Shown: positions 1 through 11,340, counted from the stretch's first letter. The stretch: DNA of 64,000 nucleotides from Cheiracanthium punctorium (GCA_038373885.1 JAWZYV010012512.1:188501-252500), one strand, 5' to 3'. Notes: generated by a model not told the origin, from the sequence alone. Program-made: numbers and translations.

Positions 1-2
1 CA

Positions 3-158
3 TTCCTTTCCATTTGTTTTGAATTGCACTTCATAGTTTTCTTAAACTTGGGGTTATTGTCATTGGTGGGAAGTTTCAATGAAGAAGGTATAGAAAAGCT
101 GGTAACCTACTATGACAATTTTTCGAACGTTGGCAGAAACTATGTAGAAAAATATAAG
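3..158 (+). CDS. possible exon, unidentified
   Basis: An uninterrupted frame runs from base 3 to 158 and ends at a good splice donor (AAG|gtatgc). The translation begins hydrophobic and then becomes charged and aromatic (contains NEEGIEKLV and NYVEKYK). A possible acceptor (cttcatag) ends at base 36, so the exon could be 37-158 or could start before the window. It ends in phase 0, whereas the FAM162 exon at 371 needs one base from its predecessor. Read to fit that phase, this stretch has a stop just before the donor. It is therefore not obviously the preceding FAM162 exon. About 52 open codons in AT-rich DNA is unusual but not decisive. I do not recognise the protein; it may be a chance frame. 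Confidence 0.25.
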
Positions 159-370
159 GTATGCTCTTTCATGTAAAAATTAAATTGGCTTGAAAAAAAT
201 ATTTTATTTATTTATTTTTTTTTTTTTTCAAAACGGTACTTACTTTTCGAATACCCCTTGTAGTTAGAATATTATTGGTAAAGATTGTAAAACATTTTAG
301 TAGGTGCATTTCATGTAAGTTTTGATTTGTTTTATGGAACAATTAAAATTTTTTATTTTCTTTTTTAAAG

Positions 371-458
371 GCGGCCACAAGCCAAATATTCTGGATAAAT
401 ACATTTTAGTGTGGATGAAGAAATATCCTTCTGTTTCTGAAGTTCCATCACTTGTAAG
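371..458 (+). CDS. FAM162: FAM162 (UPF0389) family protein, penultimate exon
   Basis: The exon is flanked by a pyrimidine-rich acceptor (ttttcttttttaaag) and a donor (AAG|gtaatg). It needs one base from the previous exon and ends two bases into a codon. The encoded stretch contains HKPN, DKYILVWMKKY and SEVPSLV. This is the conserved first half of the FAM162/UPF0389 domain, where human FAM162A has HKPT, KKILIW and DEIPETV at the same places. Spliced to 4381 it restores a serine codon and reads VPSLV-S-PDMMEK. FAM162A is known as a small mitochondrial membrane protein linked to hypoxia and apoptosis; the role here is inferred only from family. The N-terminal, probably mitochondrial-targeting, exon was not found. 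Confidence 0.85.
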
Positions 459-2789
459 GTAATGTCTGTTTGTTCCATTTAAGAGTAGTGAAAACATTTC
501 AACAAATGAAAATGATTACTTTAGACACATTTTGAAACCATTTTATCTTGCTGAAATAATAAAATTTTCCCATAGTGTCTACTATACGGATATGCATTTA
601 AAATATTTCAAATGCAATTCAAGTGATTAAATTTCTAATTGTGACTGTACTAAAGATTTGTTGTATTCAGTCTGATAAGATAAAAATTGATAAAGCAATT
701 ATAAAAATCAAAGCCATTAACTTATTAACTTCTAGACTTTTCTTTTAAATGTAGGACTAACGTTTCTCCATAACGGTCTTATGTAAATAAATTCTAAGTA
801 ATGTTATAATGCGAAAATGAGTTTGTGTGTTTATTACGCTTTCACACCTAAATCGCTGAATCGATTTTGATGATTTTGATATAGAGATAGATGGGACCCC
901 CGAGAAGGCTATAGGCTACTTAGAATTTTAGATTTTTAATTATTAATTAAAAACCATTTTTACATTGCCATGCTTGGCGAGTTTCGCCCGTATCAAATGA
1001 TTCATGTTTTGAGCTAACAGGAATGCTATTACTTCAATGAAGAATCGCGTGCATTTGAAAAAGATTAATTAATTATTGTGGAAATTATGCCAGTTTTATT
1101 CCAAATCTATCTATCTATAATAACAGAAATGAATGTGCTCCAGGCAAATCTACAGAATGCAGAGCTTTGAAAATTTGAGCATATAAGCCCATGACTTTGG
1201 TAATGCGCACTTGAGGCTCAGAATTTTGAAATTTTAATTACTTTTCTAACTATTAATTAAAAACTGTTTATAGGTGTTCATGCTTGGCAGGTTTCGCTTG
1301 CACAAAATGATTTATGTTTTTGAAATAAAGCAGAAATTCTATTTGCAGAATCGCATGCATTTGAAAAACATGAAATGGCATGGGAATTACAGTAGTTTTA
1401 CGCCAAATTGAAAAGCATAAGAAAAAGTCTAAATGTGTTTCCTAAAGTTCATAAATTTCCAAATCGTACTAATAATATAAATGCGCACATTTGTGTGTTT
1501 GGATGGTTGTGACTGAATAACACAAAAATGGCTGAACAGATTAAAAAAAATTTGTAATGGCAGATCTATGGGGATCTACAGAGATACAGTGGATCTACGG
1601 CCCATTGAAACTGAATTTACCTAGATAGAATAGAGTTTTGATGCTTAGTTAAAAACTGCGTGTCTAAAAATTGGTTGTTCTGGATGTACTACTTTAACTT
1701 TTAGACTTGACCTCAATCAATGGCTTTGAACCCTTTCATTCCTAGGCCACAGGTATTTTCAAAACCTCAGAGTCCCAAAGAATCGCCTGAAATTTTGTCT
1801 CCCCCTTGAAACATTTCAGTTTCTTTTAAGGATGATCAGTAACCAAATTGTTCTCGCCTTTTCCATATATACGTGAATAGCGAAGAATAGCTCATTGTTA
1901 GAACGGGTTATGGCAAGTTGGTTAGTGGCAAACGCAAAGAACAGTTTTTGAGTGTTGATGTCCGTTCACCCCCTGCAAAGTCATAAAAAGGGGAGCTAAC
2001 AATACATATAATTCACAGTTAAACATAAACAGTCTTCGTGCCTTGTGCGGTGCACGTTTCTGGTTTTCAAACATTTCCTGTTCATACAAAAGTACACCCG
2101 TTTTAAACGTTTAGGAATGGTGGAAGAATTTCTTGGAAGTATTGTAGTCCTTTCTAAGCAGGCTTCAAAAGTTTAACCCATTGAAATTGCTATCGCCACT
2201 TGGTTGTTCTTTCCGGGTGAAGCGCTAATGTGATTCATTTGTTTTCTGTCTAGTTCCGTTCGTGTGTAGAATTTAATTCAAATGCAAATATTATGGCCTC
2301 AAGAAAGTGGTTGAGTCGTAATGTAGGTGATTAGTTTATGAAAGTTCCAAAAAATGATAATTGGTCTAGTGAGAATGAAAGCGTAAATCATCAGGAAGAA
2401 ATAATAAATGCACAGCCCCAGAACAAGCTATTTCAAGAGGAACAGCATTCACAAAATATACATGCATCATTATCAGGCAGTTTGTAAAGAGGTGCATAAT
2501 TAGGAGGAATACAATGATATCAATATGGAAAAAAGAGGTATGATTTAAATTAATTTTTTCAGACATTGTTTTTCCTATGAAGTGTAAGTCCTAGCAGGTT
2601 CGAGTATTTTATTTTATCAGAATTTCGCACACCTTTCTCGAAATTTGATTAAGAAATACTATAGGTAGGCAGAAAAAGTAAAATATACAGGGGACATATA
2701 AAAAATCGTGCCAAATGTCGCCAAGTTTGGATAACTGTACCCAAATTATTGATTACCCAGTAAGTTAGCCCCTTCCCCTTTACCCAATC

Positions 2790-3545
2790 CTAGATTCGCC
2801 ACTGATGAAGATAGCTTATGCCATGGATTAACATACAGGCAACCTTTTAGGCATATAGCATAAATAATTCTTTTACAAAGACACCCAAAATAATTCTAAT
2901 ACATTATGCTCTATGGGCATTTTGTAGCTACTGAACCGACTCTAGAACTTTTTTCACTGATTGAAAGTTGCACTATTCCAGAGTATTACTGTTTGTTTGT
3001 TTGTGGATTAAAGCCTGTTGACTGCACTAGGGTCTTAGGCCTATATTGGGTATGCCTTCTGGGGAGGACTTTGATCCTAGTCCGTATTTACGTGAGGTTT
3101 CGAAGAAAATTACGAAAAACTCCGCTAAGTCGACAGGCGCGACTGAGGTTTGAACCTGGCACCTCCTACCTTCCAGTTTCGAGAGCAGAACCTCTCAGCC
3201 ACTGGTGGGACCCTGAATATTATAGGCTATCTTTTATACATATATCACAAATAGTTCTTTTACAGGGATACACATAAGAATTACATTACGCTCTATGTGT
3301 ATCTCTGTAACTATTGAACCGATCACAAAACCTTTTTCACTGATAGAAAGCTACACTATTCATGAATATTATAGGCTAAAATTCATGCATGTAGCATAAA
3401 TAGTTCTTTTACAGGAATACTCAAAATAATTCTAATACATTACACTCTCTATGGGTATCTCTGTAACTACAGAACCGACTCTAAAACTTTTCTCTAATAG
3501 AAAGCTGCACTATTCCTGATTAACATAGGCTAAAATTCATACATA
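2790..3545 (+). repeat. tandem array of diverged units of roughly 180 bp
   Basis: At least three units share attctaatacatta, ctctatggg, gaaccga, ctgatagaaag and attataggct. They start near 2830, 3240 and 3415. The first is interrupted by a SINE at 2990-3213. The array lies in the 3' half of the Helitron-like sequence, where such elements often carry minisatellites. Confidence 0.7.
2990..3213 (-). mobile_element. tRNA-derived SINE inserted in the tandem array
   Basis: On the minus strand the head near 3212 reads gtggctgagaggttctgc (A-box-like), then ggttcaaacctc (B-box-like). The 3' tail is an (AAAC)n run (plus-strand tgtttgtttgtttgtgg at 2990). The repeat unit is broken at gagtatta/gaatatta on the two sides, a candidate target duplication. 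Pol III box order, simple tail and clean interruption support a SINE. Confidence 0.7.
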
Positions 3546-4380
3546 ATAATTTCTTTTACAAGAACACTAAAAACAGTTTGTAAATATGTCATAACTGTAT
3601 CTATTCGCCAAATGCGTAAAAAAAAAAAAACTAAATTTAGCAACTCTCCATACTCTCTTATTTTAAATGAAGTATACTACGATGAATTATACTTCATATA
3701 AAATAAGTAAAAAGTAAATAATAGTTATATACAATCTCTTTTGTCGCAAACCTATTTGTTATTCTCACATGCTTCATTTCTCTCTGGACCTAATTCTAAA
3801 GCCGATGCGGACGAAGTCGCGGGTAGCAGCTAGTAAATATATATATATGTAAATATATACATTTTCAACATCGTCATAAGTTTAATATTACAACGTTAGA
3901 GTATAAATGTAAACTAACTGGATAGGTAGGCCCGTCTGCAGGCTTATATATTTAAAAAAGGAAAAAAAAAAAACCTGTTGTAGAATTTCCGTCATATTAA
4001 AGTAAATTCACAATTTGTGCAATTCTAAATAGATTTTCGAAACTACACAGTTTTACATTTCTTCCAAGATTAAAAATAAACTATCTTCTGCTGAACCATA
4101 GGGGATTTAAATTTTTCAGTAGAGCATTTCAGACTCCATATGAATTGTCTTTATTTTTAGATATGCTCATGATCTTTTACTTTTTTTTTTAGCTATTAAT
4201 GGCAAAATTAGATTATGATTTTTAAAAATAGAAGCGGTTTATTAGAAGATTTGTTGCAATAATATAGATTATAACACAACATACCGTGTTAATAAATAAT
4301 GTTTCGTGTATGTTAAATTAAGTGTTATATTCATAACTTTTTAACAGATGTTTGTTTTATTTATTCAAAATCTTTTCCAG

Positions 4381-4564
4381 CCCTGACATGATGGAAAAAA
4401 CCCGCAATTGGGCTCGCATCAAGATCAACATTATTTGTTGCATCCTTACTGGCATTGTTTGTGTTTTCATGGTGTACAGTGGCAAGCAGGCCGCAAAACG
4501 CGGAGAAAGCCTCACGAAGATGAATCTAGATTGGCACAAGGAGCAAAATGCAAAAAAGGATTAG
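4381..4564 (+). CDS. FAM162: FAM162 (UPF0389) family protein, last exon
   Basis: The exon follows the acceptor tcttttccag (ends 4380). Its first base completes an AGC codon begun at 457-458. It encodes about 60 residues to a TAG at 4562-4564. PDMMEKTRNWARIK leads into one hydrophobic transmembrane segment (IIC..LTGIVCVFMVY). The family signature SGKQAAKRGESL and a charged tail (NLDWHKEQNAKKD) follow. The order of amphipathic helix, transmembrane segment, GK.AA.RG and charged tail is that of FAM162 proteins. With the upstream exon, about 90 residues of a family usually near 150 are visible, so the N-terminus is missing. The frame has no stops or frameshifts and the splice sites are intact, so the gene looks functional. 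Confidence 0.88.
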
Positions 4565-4806
4565 AGCTCTCCCTCCCCAATCTTTGCACTTTTTACTATT
4601 TGCTTTGGGGATATATATCATTTTACAATATTGTACAAAAAAATATATATACATTTATATGAAAATGTATTATTGTTAGATATATATTTCAGTTGTTGAT
4701 TGATTGCATTGTGTTCATGAAGTATGTTTAATGTAGTTTTTATTGCTGTTGCAACAACTTTGTTAAATGTATCTCGGAAAAAGTTGCAAATAAAATTTTA
4801 AATAAA
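4565..4806 (+). terminator. 3' UTR and polyadenylation signals of the FAM162 gene
   Basis: AT-rich DNA follows the stop codon. AATAAA occurs at 4789-4794 and again near 4801-4806, about 225 nt downstream of the stop. This is a normal distance for a short arthropod 3' UTR. Confidence 0.6.
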
Positions 4807-4994
4807 TAAGTATGTATATTTTAGAAATTTTCAGTCAGTTTACTGTTAAATTCTTCTAAACTGGAGCTGTTTTAATTAACGTTTTGTGAACTGTTCCTCC
4901 TAAGTCCATGGCGCATGAGCTTAGCCTTGGAGGGGGAGAGTGCATTGAAATCCTTTCCAAGTATTGTCAAATGCATGCCAATTAACTTTACATG

Positions 4995-5136
4995 CAGTGG
5001 CATAAGCAAAGGGGTTGAGGGTCAACCCCCACCCCTTGCTGAATTTTTAATATAAAGACCATATATTTTTGATTTTTAACATAAAGATTATGTTCGTAAA
5101 TCCCCCCCCCCCCGTCCCTTGAGGCGTACTCCATTG
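4995..5136. mobile_element. hAT-type MITE, degenerate
   Basis: The left end CAGTGGCATAAGC and the reverse complement of the right end CAATGGAGTACGC form an imperfect terminal inverted repeat with poly-G/C runs inside, like the other small hAT elements here. The 8-bp flanks match poorly, so the borders are tentative. Confidence 0.5.
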
Positions 5137-5307
5137 GATGTATGCATATACGATTAATTTTGACCGTACTTTTAAAAGCTGAAATCAACCCGCTATCGAT
5201 TTATATCAGGGGCTCGATCAAATCCATAGTAATCGGCTAAAATATTTTTTTGTTAATAACTAATTCATGTATTGTTGCATGGACGAAATTCTTTTGGTGT
5301 CTTTCAG

Positions 5308-5518
5308 AGAAGACAAAAATTTACTATCAACTCGTCTGAATCCATTCGACAAATACTTACAATCATTGTTCGAACAGAACAATCTAAATATAGCGGTAGA
5401 GAAATGCCAGGCTATTACGTATCCAAAGAAATATCACGATAGGAGGAAAATTAATCCGCAATGCATTAAGATATGCCAGTTCTTGCTGCTTTCCAAAAAT
5501 AACACCAACCACTCGTAA
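5308..5518 (+). CDS. possible terminal exon, unidentified
   Basis: A strong acceptor (ttggtgtctttcag, ending 5307) is followed by an open frame to TAA at 5516-5518. The frame begins with the last base of a codon. The translation is rich in charged and aromatic residues (RLNPFDKYLQSLFEQNN, AVEKCQAITYPKKYHDRRK, CIKICQFLLL) and reads like real protein rather than low-complexity translation. No family was recognised, no AATAAA lies close downstream, and no upstream partner exon was identified. It could be a diverged gene fragment. Confidence 0.35.
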
Positions 5519-6660
5519 AAGACTTTTCCCAACTTTACTAAGACTTCACTACTTTTGAACGCCTGCATGTATAAAAAATCTCCCTCCTTGTCTCTTCAAA
5601 TACTAACATATTTCCATTGCACTTAATTGGAGAAAGAAAATAAGCATTCGTCTGGACAAAACATATTCGTTCCTACATTAAATGAGGAATGTTTGTTGGT
5701 CCGAACGATCTCGAAAATGGCTCTAAGGATTTTCTTAAAATTTTGTACTGGGGGAGGGGGGGAGGGGTGTCCCACTAAACGATTGCACTAGGTCACGTGA
5801 CTGGAAAAATCTTGAAAGGGTTAAAATGTAAAATTTATGGTTTAGACGGTGCCACTATCTATTGATAGTTTGTCAAACACAGTTGATGTGATCTTCGTAA
5901 AAGGAAGAAATAACTTTGGGGCAGGCAGGTTAAAAAAAGAAAATCACATCACCGATATATTATAGTAAAAATTAATTTCACAAGGAAACAAAATAAATGG
6001 AACTTTATTTCTAGCACACTTTTCAGCTACATAACTTTTTTAAAATGAAAAAGTTATTTTTAACTGTCGCCCTGGCAACCAGCAAAAGAAAGAGGAAAAA
6101 ACCAATCCCAGTTGTCATTCCGCGAACATGAAAAGCTAAGCATTCGCAACAACAGTGTTGTTTTGATGGAATAGACATAAATAATTTAATTATTCTTAAT
6201 TCATAGTTATTAATATCAAAAGCTCATGGTAAATGTTCTGTCGAAAATTGTCTGAATTTATTATGTCATCCTTTTGTAACTAATGTAAAGCTAAATGTGT
6301 TTTTGCATTAATACTAAAACTATAGATATTTTTCATGTATTTTACTGATTCATATGATGTGAATTTCAAAAGTGCATGAAAGTTTCAGCTCCTCAACCGA
6401 ATAATTTAAATGAAAATGACACCCCTTTGCAGTGATATACTGAAAGAAAAAAAGACCCTGTGACGTAACATGAAAATTGAGTGTTTTTTTTAAAATAACG
6501 GCACTAAATTGAATTCTTCTTTAACCACCTTATGGCACCTAGTTGACAAGAAATCTTTAACTGTTGTAACCCCGACAATTTTTTAAAATGTGACAACCAT
6601 TTATAATGAAGTTATCTTTGAATCTCCATTCAAATTAATTTTGCTCATGATCAGCCATAC
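5519..6660. other. gene-free stretch
   Basis: AT-rich sequence with a G-rich run near 5750. I see no exon, terminal inverted repeat or tandem structure I can support. Confidence 0.5.
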
Positions 6661-6664
6661 TCAT

Positions 6665-6900
6665 TTATTTTATCATCGTCAAGCCACATATGGGCAACTG
6701 CCACACCACCACGGCTTTGAAACCCGACCAGCGGGATCCTGTATAAAGCACAAATGAACCTTTTAAAATCCCGTATAAATTCCCTTAGCCTAAATAATGG
6801 TTAGGACCCCTTAGAAAGACCCACCACGGAGAGCACATCTCTCATCGGCCTAGATCCCATGTGTAGATAATTGGTCTTAATCCTACAACAACAACAACCC
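6665..6900 (+). mobile_element. SINE-like sequence with (CAA)n tail
   Basis: A locally GC-richer stretch ends in cctacaacaacaacaac (6885-6898), a simple-repeat tail typical of SINEs. Near its start, ggctttgaaacccgac could be a decayed B box. No target duplication was found. Confidence 0.35.
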
Positions 6901-7905
6901 ATATGAATCCCAACTATACGGCCCGAGATTTTGCCAACTTCCCCAAGTTTGGCCCGCAAATTTTCAAAGGTTATCCATATCTGGCCTAGGGTATAAATGG
7001 GGTGGCTGAAGTCTGGTTACCAAGATTTCTATGATTTTTCAATTCTAATTTAGATGTGGATTAGATTGTGGTGTTTTGTGTTGTGTACTTTTATGAACTT
7101 TTTGCATTCAAAACATTTCATTTGGTAAGAACATCCTCCCTTATAGCAAAGCTTAATGCATAGAAAACAATTTTATTTTTGAAAAAAAAAGTTTAACTGC
7201 ACAATTTAGAAGAACTATTTAAAGCTAATCGGAATCGTAATTTTCCCTTCAAAGCCTGATAACTAACCGTGACTTCAACAAGACGCCAATGTTACTTGTA
7301 ATACCTAATTTTGACACCCAAATGATAAGTTCTTGTCAAGCTTCCTCAAAGGTGAAAACAAACAGTCAAACTTCTTGCCAAGCTTTCTCATATTTATATT
7401 TATGCAGTTAAACAGGTTTTCACACATTATTGTATTTTTATTAACAAACAATAAACAATTATTCACAATTATAAACATTTATTCACATTTTTGTACATTT
7501 GAAATTCTTTGTAAAAAATTTAATTTTCTTTTTTAAGGCTGTAAGGGTATTACACATTTATTTATGATATTCTCACAATTTCACATATTTTTGTACGTTT
7601 GTACACATTTTATCACAATTTTCACTGGGTCAGCATTGGAAATTTTTGATTTTTAAATTAAATTTTGAATTTCCTGTTCGATTTGTGTGCACATTTAAAA
7701 TTAAAAAAGAGAGGAAGTGCATGCGCAGGCTGCAACGTGACACAGCTGGTACATACGTACGGTACATCCGTGATACACATTTTTCACCACCTGTTGGATT
7801 TTGTTTTATTATAATTATGTGCATGAATTTATTAATTATCAATAATTATGTACTTATGTCATAATGAACAGTAATCCTGTTTATTTGTAATGAATGGTGG
7901 ATTTA
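6901..7905. other. gene-free AT-rich stretch
   Basis: Mostly T- and A-rich DNA with short recurrent words (cacatttttgtac, attcacaatt) at 7430-7625. No coding signal or defined element was seen. Confidence 0.5.
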
Positions 7906-8308
7906 TTAGGTTGCAACGAAAGTTTCCCGCCACCGCAAACATCGTCAGCACACAGTTCGCGTTGGCGTATTTGCTCATATTTTGTCAAACGATTTTTGGC
8001 ATTTAAAAGAAAGAGGCTTACTTTATAACACTGTGTTGTGAAATCTGTAAAAAATATAGTTATCATTAAGTATAAGGTGTCCCAAATGGAACTATCACTC
8101 TAGAGGATTAGAACCATCATTTACTTCCATTTGTGTTGCAAAAAGTCAGCTACATAATATCAACAAATTATGAGTACAGCTTTAAGTACTATTGTTGTAT
8201 CATGTGACACTGTGCAGGTTTGGTACCGAAAGTTCAGAATCAGTTATCTAAGGAGTTAGAAGTTAGTTTTTCAGGCAGATATGGCGGAAAATTTTCGTTA
8301 CAACCTGA
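7906..8308. mobile_element. mariner-type MITE
   Basis: The left end TTAGGTTGCAACGAAAG and the reverse complement of the right end TCAGGTTGTAACGAAAA form an imperfect terminal inverted repeat. TA stands on both sides (7904-7905 and 8309-8310), as expected for Tc1/mariner insertion. The element is 403 bp with no transposase frame. It lies 60 bp from the next element. Confidence 0.7.
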
Positions 8309-8367
8309 TATAATTGAAATTCAAATGCACTGTAGTATAACACTTTTAATTCAAATAATGTACAGTA

Positions 8368-9074
8368 TACAGGGTGTCCAGCCTTAATGTGACCCAATAG
8401 CTAATTCCCGAACCATTCGGTTTAGATATGCACTTCCAATTTGAAAAATGTTTTAAAAAAGGTAAAGAATGTTTTTACGTGCTTTTCGAACTAAAAAACC
8501 CATTTAGAAAAGAATTACAAAAATTAAATTTTTATACTGTCCCCAGGTCCTATCACTTATATTTAGGAAAAGATGCAGTACACAAAAACAAAGTAAACAC
8601 AAAAAGTTTCATTTTATTACGATAAAAACTGACCAAGTTATGGAACTTTGAAAATCATACATTTCATCCATTTTCTCGGCCAATTTCAAGAAGCTAGTAA
8701 GGGACCGTCTCCAAAGTGAAATTAATTGGAACTCTGCCAGGAAACATTCGCTCTTGCACGTCACTCTTATGTAAATCGTTTTTAAATTTAAAAGTACATA
8801 CATTACATTAATATTACAATAATTGAGTACTTAAGAAACAAAATTTATTCTGTGTACGTGTAAAACATAGATAAAATAAAATATTTTGGACGAAGAAAAC
8901 TTTTCAAAAGCAGTTCCAAAAACTTAGACTTATTTGCCTGCGGCTTCAGACTGATTTGCTGCGGTACTGATCATGGCAAACGTTAAAAATCTGTTGTGTA
9001 GTCGCTTGCAATTGCATACAGTCGTATTCTAATACTATTACGAATTCTAGTACAGGAGAACGAGATGTATACAA
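8368..9074 (+). repeat. left long terminal inverted repeat
   Basis: It pairs with 12528-13232 in inverted orientation over its full length, apart from scattered substitutions. Its inner edge includes the transposase start codon (ATGTATACAA at 9065-9074). Confidence 0.85.
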
Positions 9075-9222
9075 ATGAAGAACACTGCGAAATGGTACTG
9101 TTGTATGGGCAGTGTAATCGAAATAAGAGAGAGGCGGCAAGACTTTATGCCATTAAATTTCCCAGTCGAAGACATCTATCTTATTGTACAATTGCCCGTG
9201 CTGTTCAACGCTTGTATAGACT
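9065..9222 (+). pseudogene. transposase N-terminal HTH (DUF4817-like), interrupted
   Basis: The ATG at 9065 opens a frame reading MYTNEEHCEMVLLYGQ, then NRNKREAARLYAIKFP and TIARAVQRLYR. This is the DUF4817 helix-turn-helix pattern (alternating N..EA..LY...FP...P) found at the N-terminus of IS630/Tc1-mariner-type transposases in arthropods. The frame is cut after tatagact (9215-9222) by the hAT insertion. Beyond that point the open frame is hAT sequence (repeated APSC/APNC from TGCGCCGA repeats). The gene continues at 12322. Confidence 0.8.
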
Positions 9223-9235
9223 CAGGGATGTTAAT

Positions 9236-9332
9236 TCTGCGCCGATTGCGCCGAGCTGCGCCGAAACACAAATTCTTGCGCCGAACTGTGCTTTTAGCCG
9301 ATTTTTGCGCCGGTCTGCGCCGAATACGTCAT
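9236..9332 (+). repeat. TGCGCCGA subterminal repeats
   Basis: About seven copies of (T)GCGCCGA/GCGCCGG lie within 100 bp just inside the hAT left end. Such clustered short motifs are a common subterminal feature of hAT elements, where they bind transposase. Confidence 0.7.
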
Positions 9333-9524
9333 TTTGACTCTTTGTTAAAATTTTGCCACGCTCATTTATCTTTTAAAGCGTGTATGGAAAGCTAGTTAGC
9401 AGTAAAGCAAGATTCAAACTGCGTACAAAAGCTGCATTCCGAAGCCATTCTACCCGCCCCGGATCGGGCCAGTCGGGCTTTGTTAGTCACCTCAATCAGG
9501 GCCGGCCAGATAGGCAAACAAGTA

Positions 9525-10958
9525 CCGCAATTTATGGAAGAAACGCCGCGGCGTTTATGAGTTTAAAAGTTAAAAAATAGTAAATGCGGCGTTTCTACCG
9601 GGTGCGGCGTTTACAATATTTTTAATTTTTTTTTACTCGATCTTCAACGAAAAATCAAAAAATTCGTTTCGTGATAATTTTTTCAAAAGATGGCACCACC
9701 ACCGACACGTACTCTTTAGCGTGCACAGTTCACAGCGTAGCGAATCAGAATGCGAACCTACCCCCATAGAAAAAAGGTTTGATCTTTGATCCAGTTTTGG
9801 AGAAAGTCAGAGCACCCTAAGATGGGTCCATGTCCCGTGCTCTGAAGTGGATGGCTTCATACATCCAACCGATGTCTCCTCAATTAAGTAAAAAGAAAAA
9901 AAAAAATAGAAGTAAATCTTTTACATCTACATTTTAGAACTATAATTAAATTTTAATGAAGTTTTGAATATATATTTTGAAGGGTTAAAGTTCTGTAAAA
10001 TACCGCAAAAGTGCACTACCCTCTATTAAATGCACCCGTTTTTCACATGAACCTCTATTGTTCTTAAAATACTGAATTTCAGCCAAAATTAGTCAATGTT
10101 GCGCACGGTACGAGTTTAACCCTTCCCCCCTCCCCCCCCAAAAAAAAATAAATAAATAAAGTTAATCTGAAAGATTTTTTTTTTTTCGCCGTGCGGCTTT
10201 GCACCCTGTGCACTCTATGGAATAAACACTGCCAACTAATTGGTATGCTCAAGAAATGCTGAGTGCTTTTAAAATAAATCCCAATGTTATAAATATAAAA
10301 AATAATAAATAAATACCATCAAGAGTTGTTACACAACATTCAGTTTAAAGCAACAATTTGCTGAAGCAAGCTCATTACGTAATCAACAGCTGGCCATCCG
10401 CGGGGGAGGGAAATGTTTACTTTTAACTGGAGACTCTTCTCACACATCGATTGCTGTTTTCGTTTTAATGGCGCCTGGTAGTCTATCCGAACTTTGTGCG
10501 GATGCAAGAAGGTTTTTAGAAGTTATTTTTTTATTTCTATAAATTCGCCTTTGTGAATATAAACATTGATATCTGATTATTTGAAAATAGAAATCGTAAG
10601 CTTCGTAAAATAGTGGCAAATACTTCTATGGGAAGGGGGAGAAAAAAGGATTTTTTTACCGTTTATTCAATTTCTCCCGAAATATATCCGATCAACTTAA
10701 TAGCTTTTTTAATAAATTATGTCTAATAAGTAATGCAACATATTTTTTATTTATTTATTTTTTGTTAATTAAGAAATTATTTTAGAAAACACTGAATTTT
10801 ATCTGGCATTGACTTCTGACCACGATCACCCCCCCCCCCCCACACACACACACCAAGGATCGCGGCTGCGGCGTTTTTGACGATTTTCTAGCTAACTAAG
10901 CTCATTTTCGTGGGTGCGGCGTTTACGGCGGGTGCGGCGTTTCTTCCATGAATTACGG
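9525..10958 (+). mobile_element. TIR element with GCGGCGTTT subterminal repeats, nested in the hAT element
   Basis: The left end reads CCGCAATTTATGGAAGAAAC and the right end mirrors it (GTTTCTTCCATGAATTACGG). Both are bordered by TA, so the target site is probably TA. GCGGCGTTT occurs two to three times inside each end, in inverted orientation (9546-9615 and 10867-10942). The interior is low-complexity with poly-C/CA (10830-10853) and shows no coding sequence. Superfamily uncertain. Confidence 0.65.
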
Positions 10959-11199
10959 TAATCATCGCAACGGGCACCGTTTTTTGTTTATGAAGGGGCA
11001 TGATTTGCTATTTGGAGATGAAACATTATGGACCAATTCGTTTTTCAACATGTACACATGCATTGTTTTTTTTTTTTTTAATTTATATTGTACCTTTTTG
11101 AGAAAGAAAAAGGGAGGAAAATGTTTTTTTGGTGCAACTTTGAACTGGTGCAATTTTGAACTGGCACTATTTTTTTCGGGCCCCACCACTGAAGCAGGT

Positions 11200-11214
11200 C
11201 ACGAGCCGCCACTG
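11200..11214. mobile_element. solitary hAT terminus
   Basis: CACGAGCCGCCACTG is the right-end sequence of the hAT family that is complete at 27483-29524. No matching left end was found nearby. Confidence 0.5.
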
Positions 11215-11224
11215 GCTGTTATAG

Positions 11225-11340
11225 AAAGTGGACAGATTCTATTAACGGAAGGGAAGGATAGACTTGCAATACCATTAAAACTATTAGAAAAAAATGAAAA
11301 AGCTCAAGAAGAAATTAATAAAAATAAAAAAAAAGAATAA
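11225..11340 (+). CDS. possible captured terminal exon, unidentified
   Basis: After an acceptor-like ctggctgttatag (AG at 11223-11224) an open frame runs to TAA at 11338-11340, overlapping AATAAA (11336-11341). It encodes a hydrophilic coiled-coil-like tail (GQILLTEGKDRLAIPLKLL, then EKNEKAQEEINKNKKKE). It looks like a genuine C-terminal exon. It lies inside the hAT element and just after a solitary hAT end. Either a host exon was captured or the frame is chance in A-rich DNA. Protein not recognised. Confidence 0.3.

Larger units (their letters stand above)
790..3833 (+). mobile_element. Helitron-like element(s) in the FAM162 intron
   Basis: The right end at 3806-3833 has an imperfect GCG(G)AC-GAA-GTCGC hairpin followed by GGGTAGCAG and CTAG (3830-3833), then T. 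This matches the hairpin-plus-CTRR 3' end of Helitrons. At 800-905 and 1470-1515 are typical 5'-like segments (aatgcgaaaatgagtttgtg, aatgcgcacatttgtgtg). The true 5' TC end cannot be fixed; several nested or fused copies are likely. No helicase or Rep coding sequence is visible, so it is non-autonomous. Confidence 0.55.

Noticed and set aside
8609..8803. Matching 64-codon frames in both long inverted arms (also 12796-12990)
   Set aside because: The same arm sequence gives the same frame. There is no start context, domain or continuation, and it lies in the non-coding end of the element.
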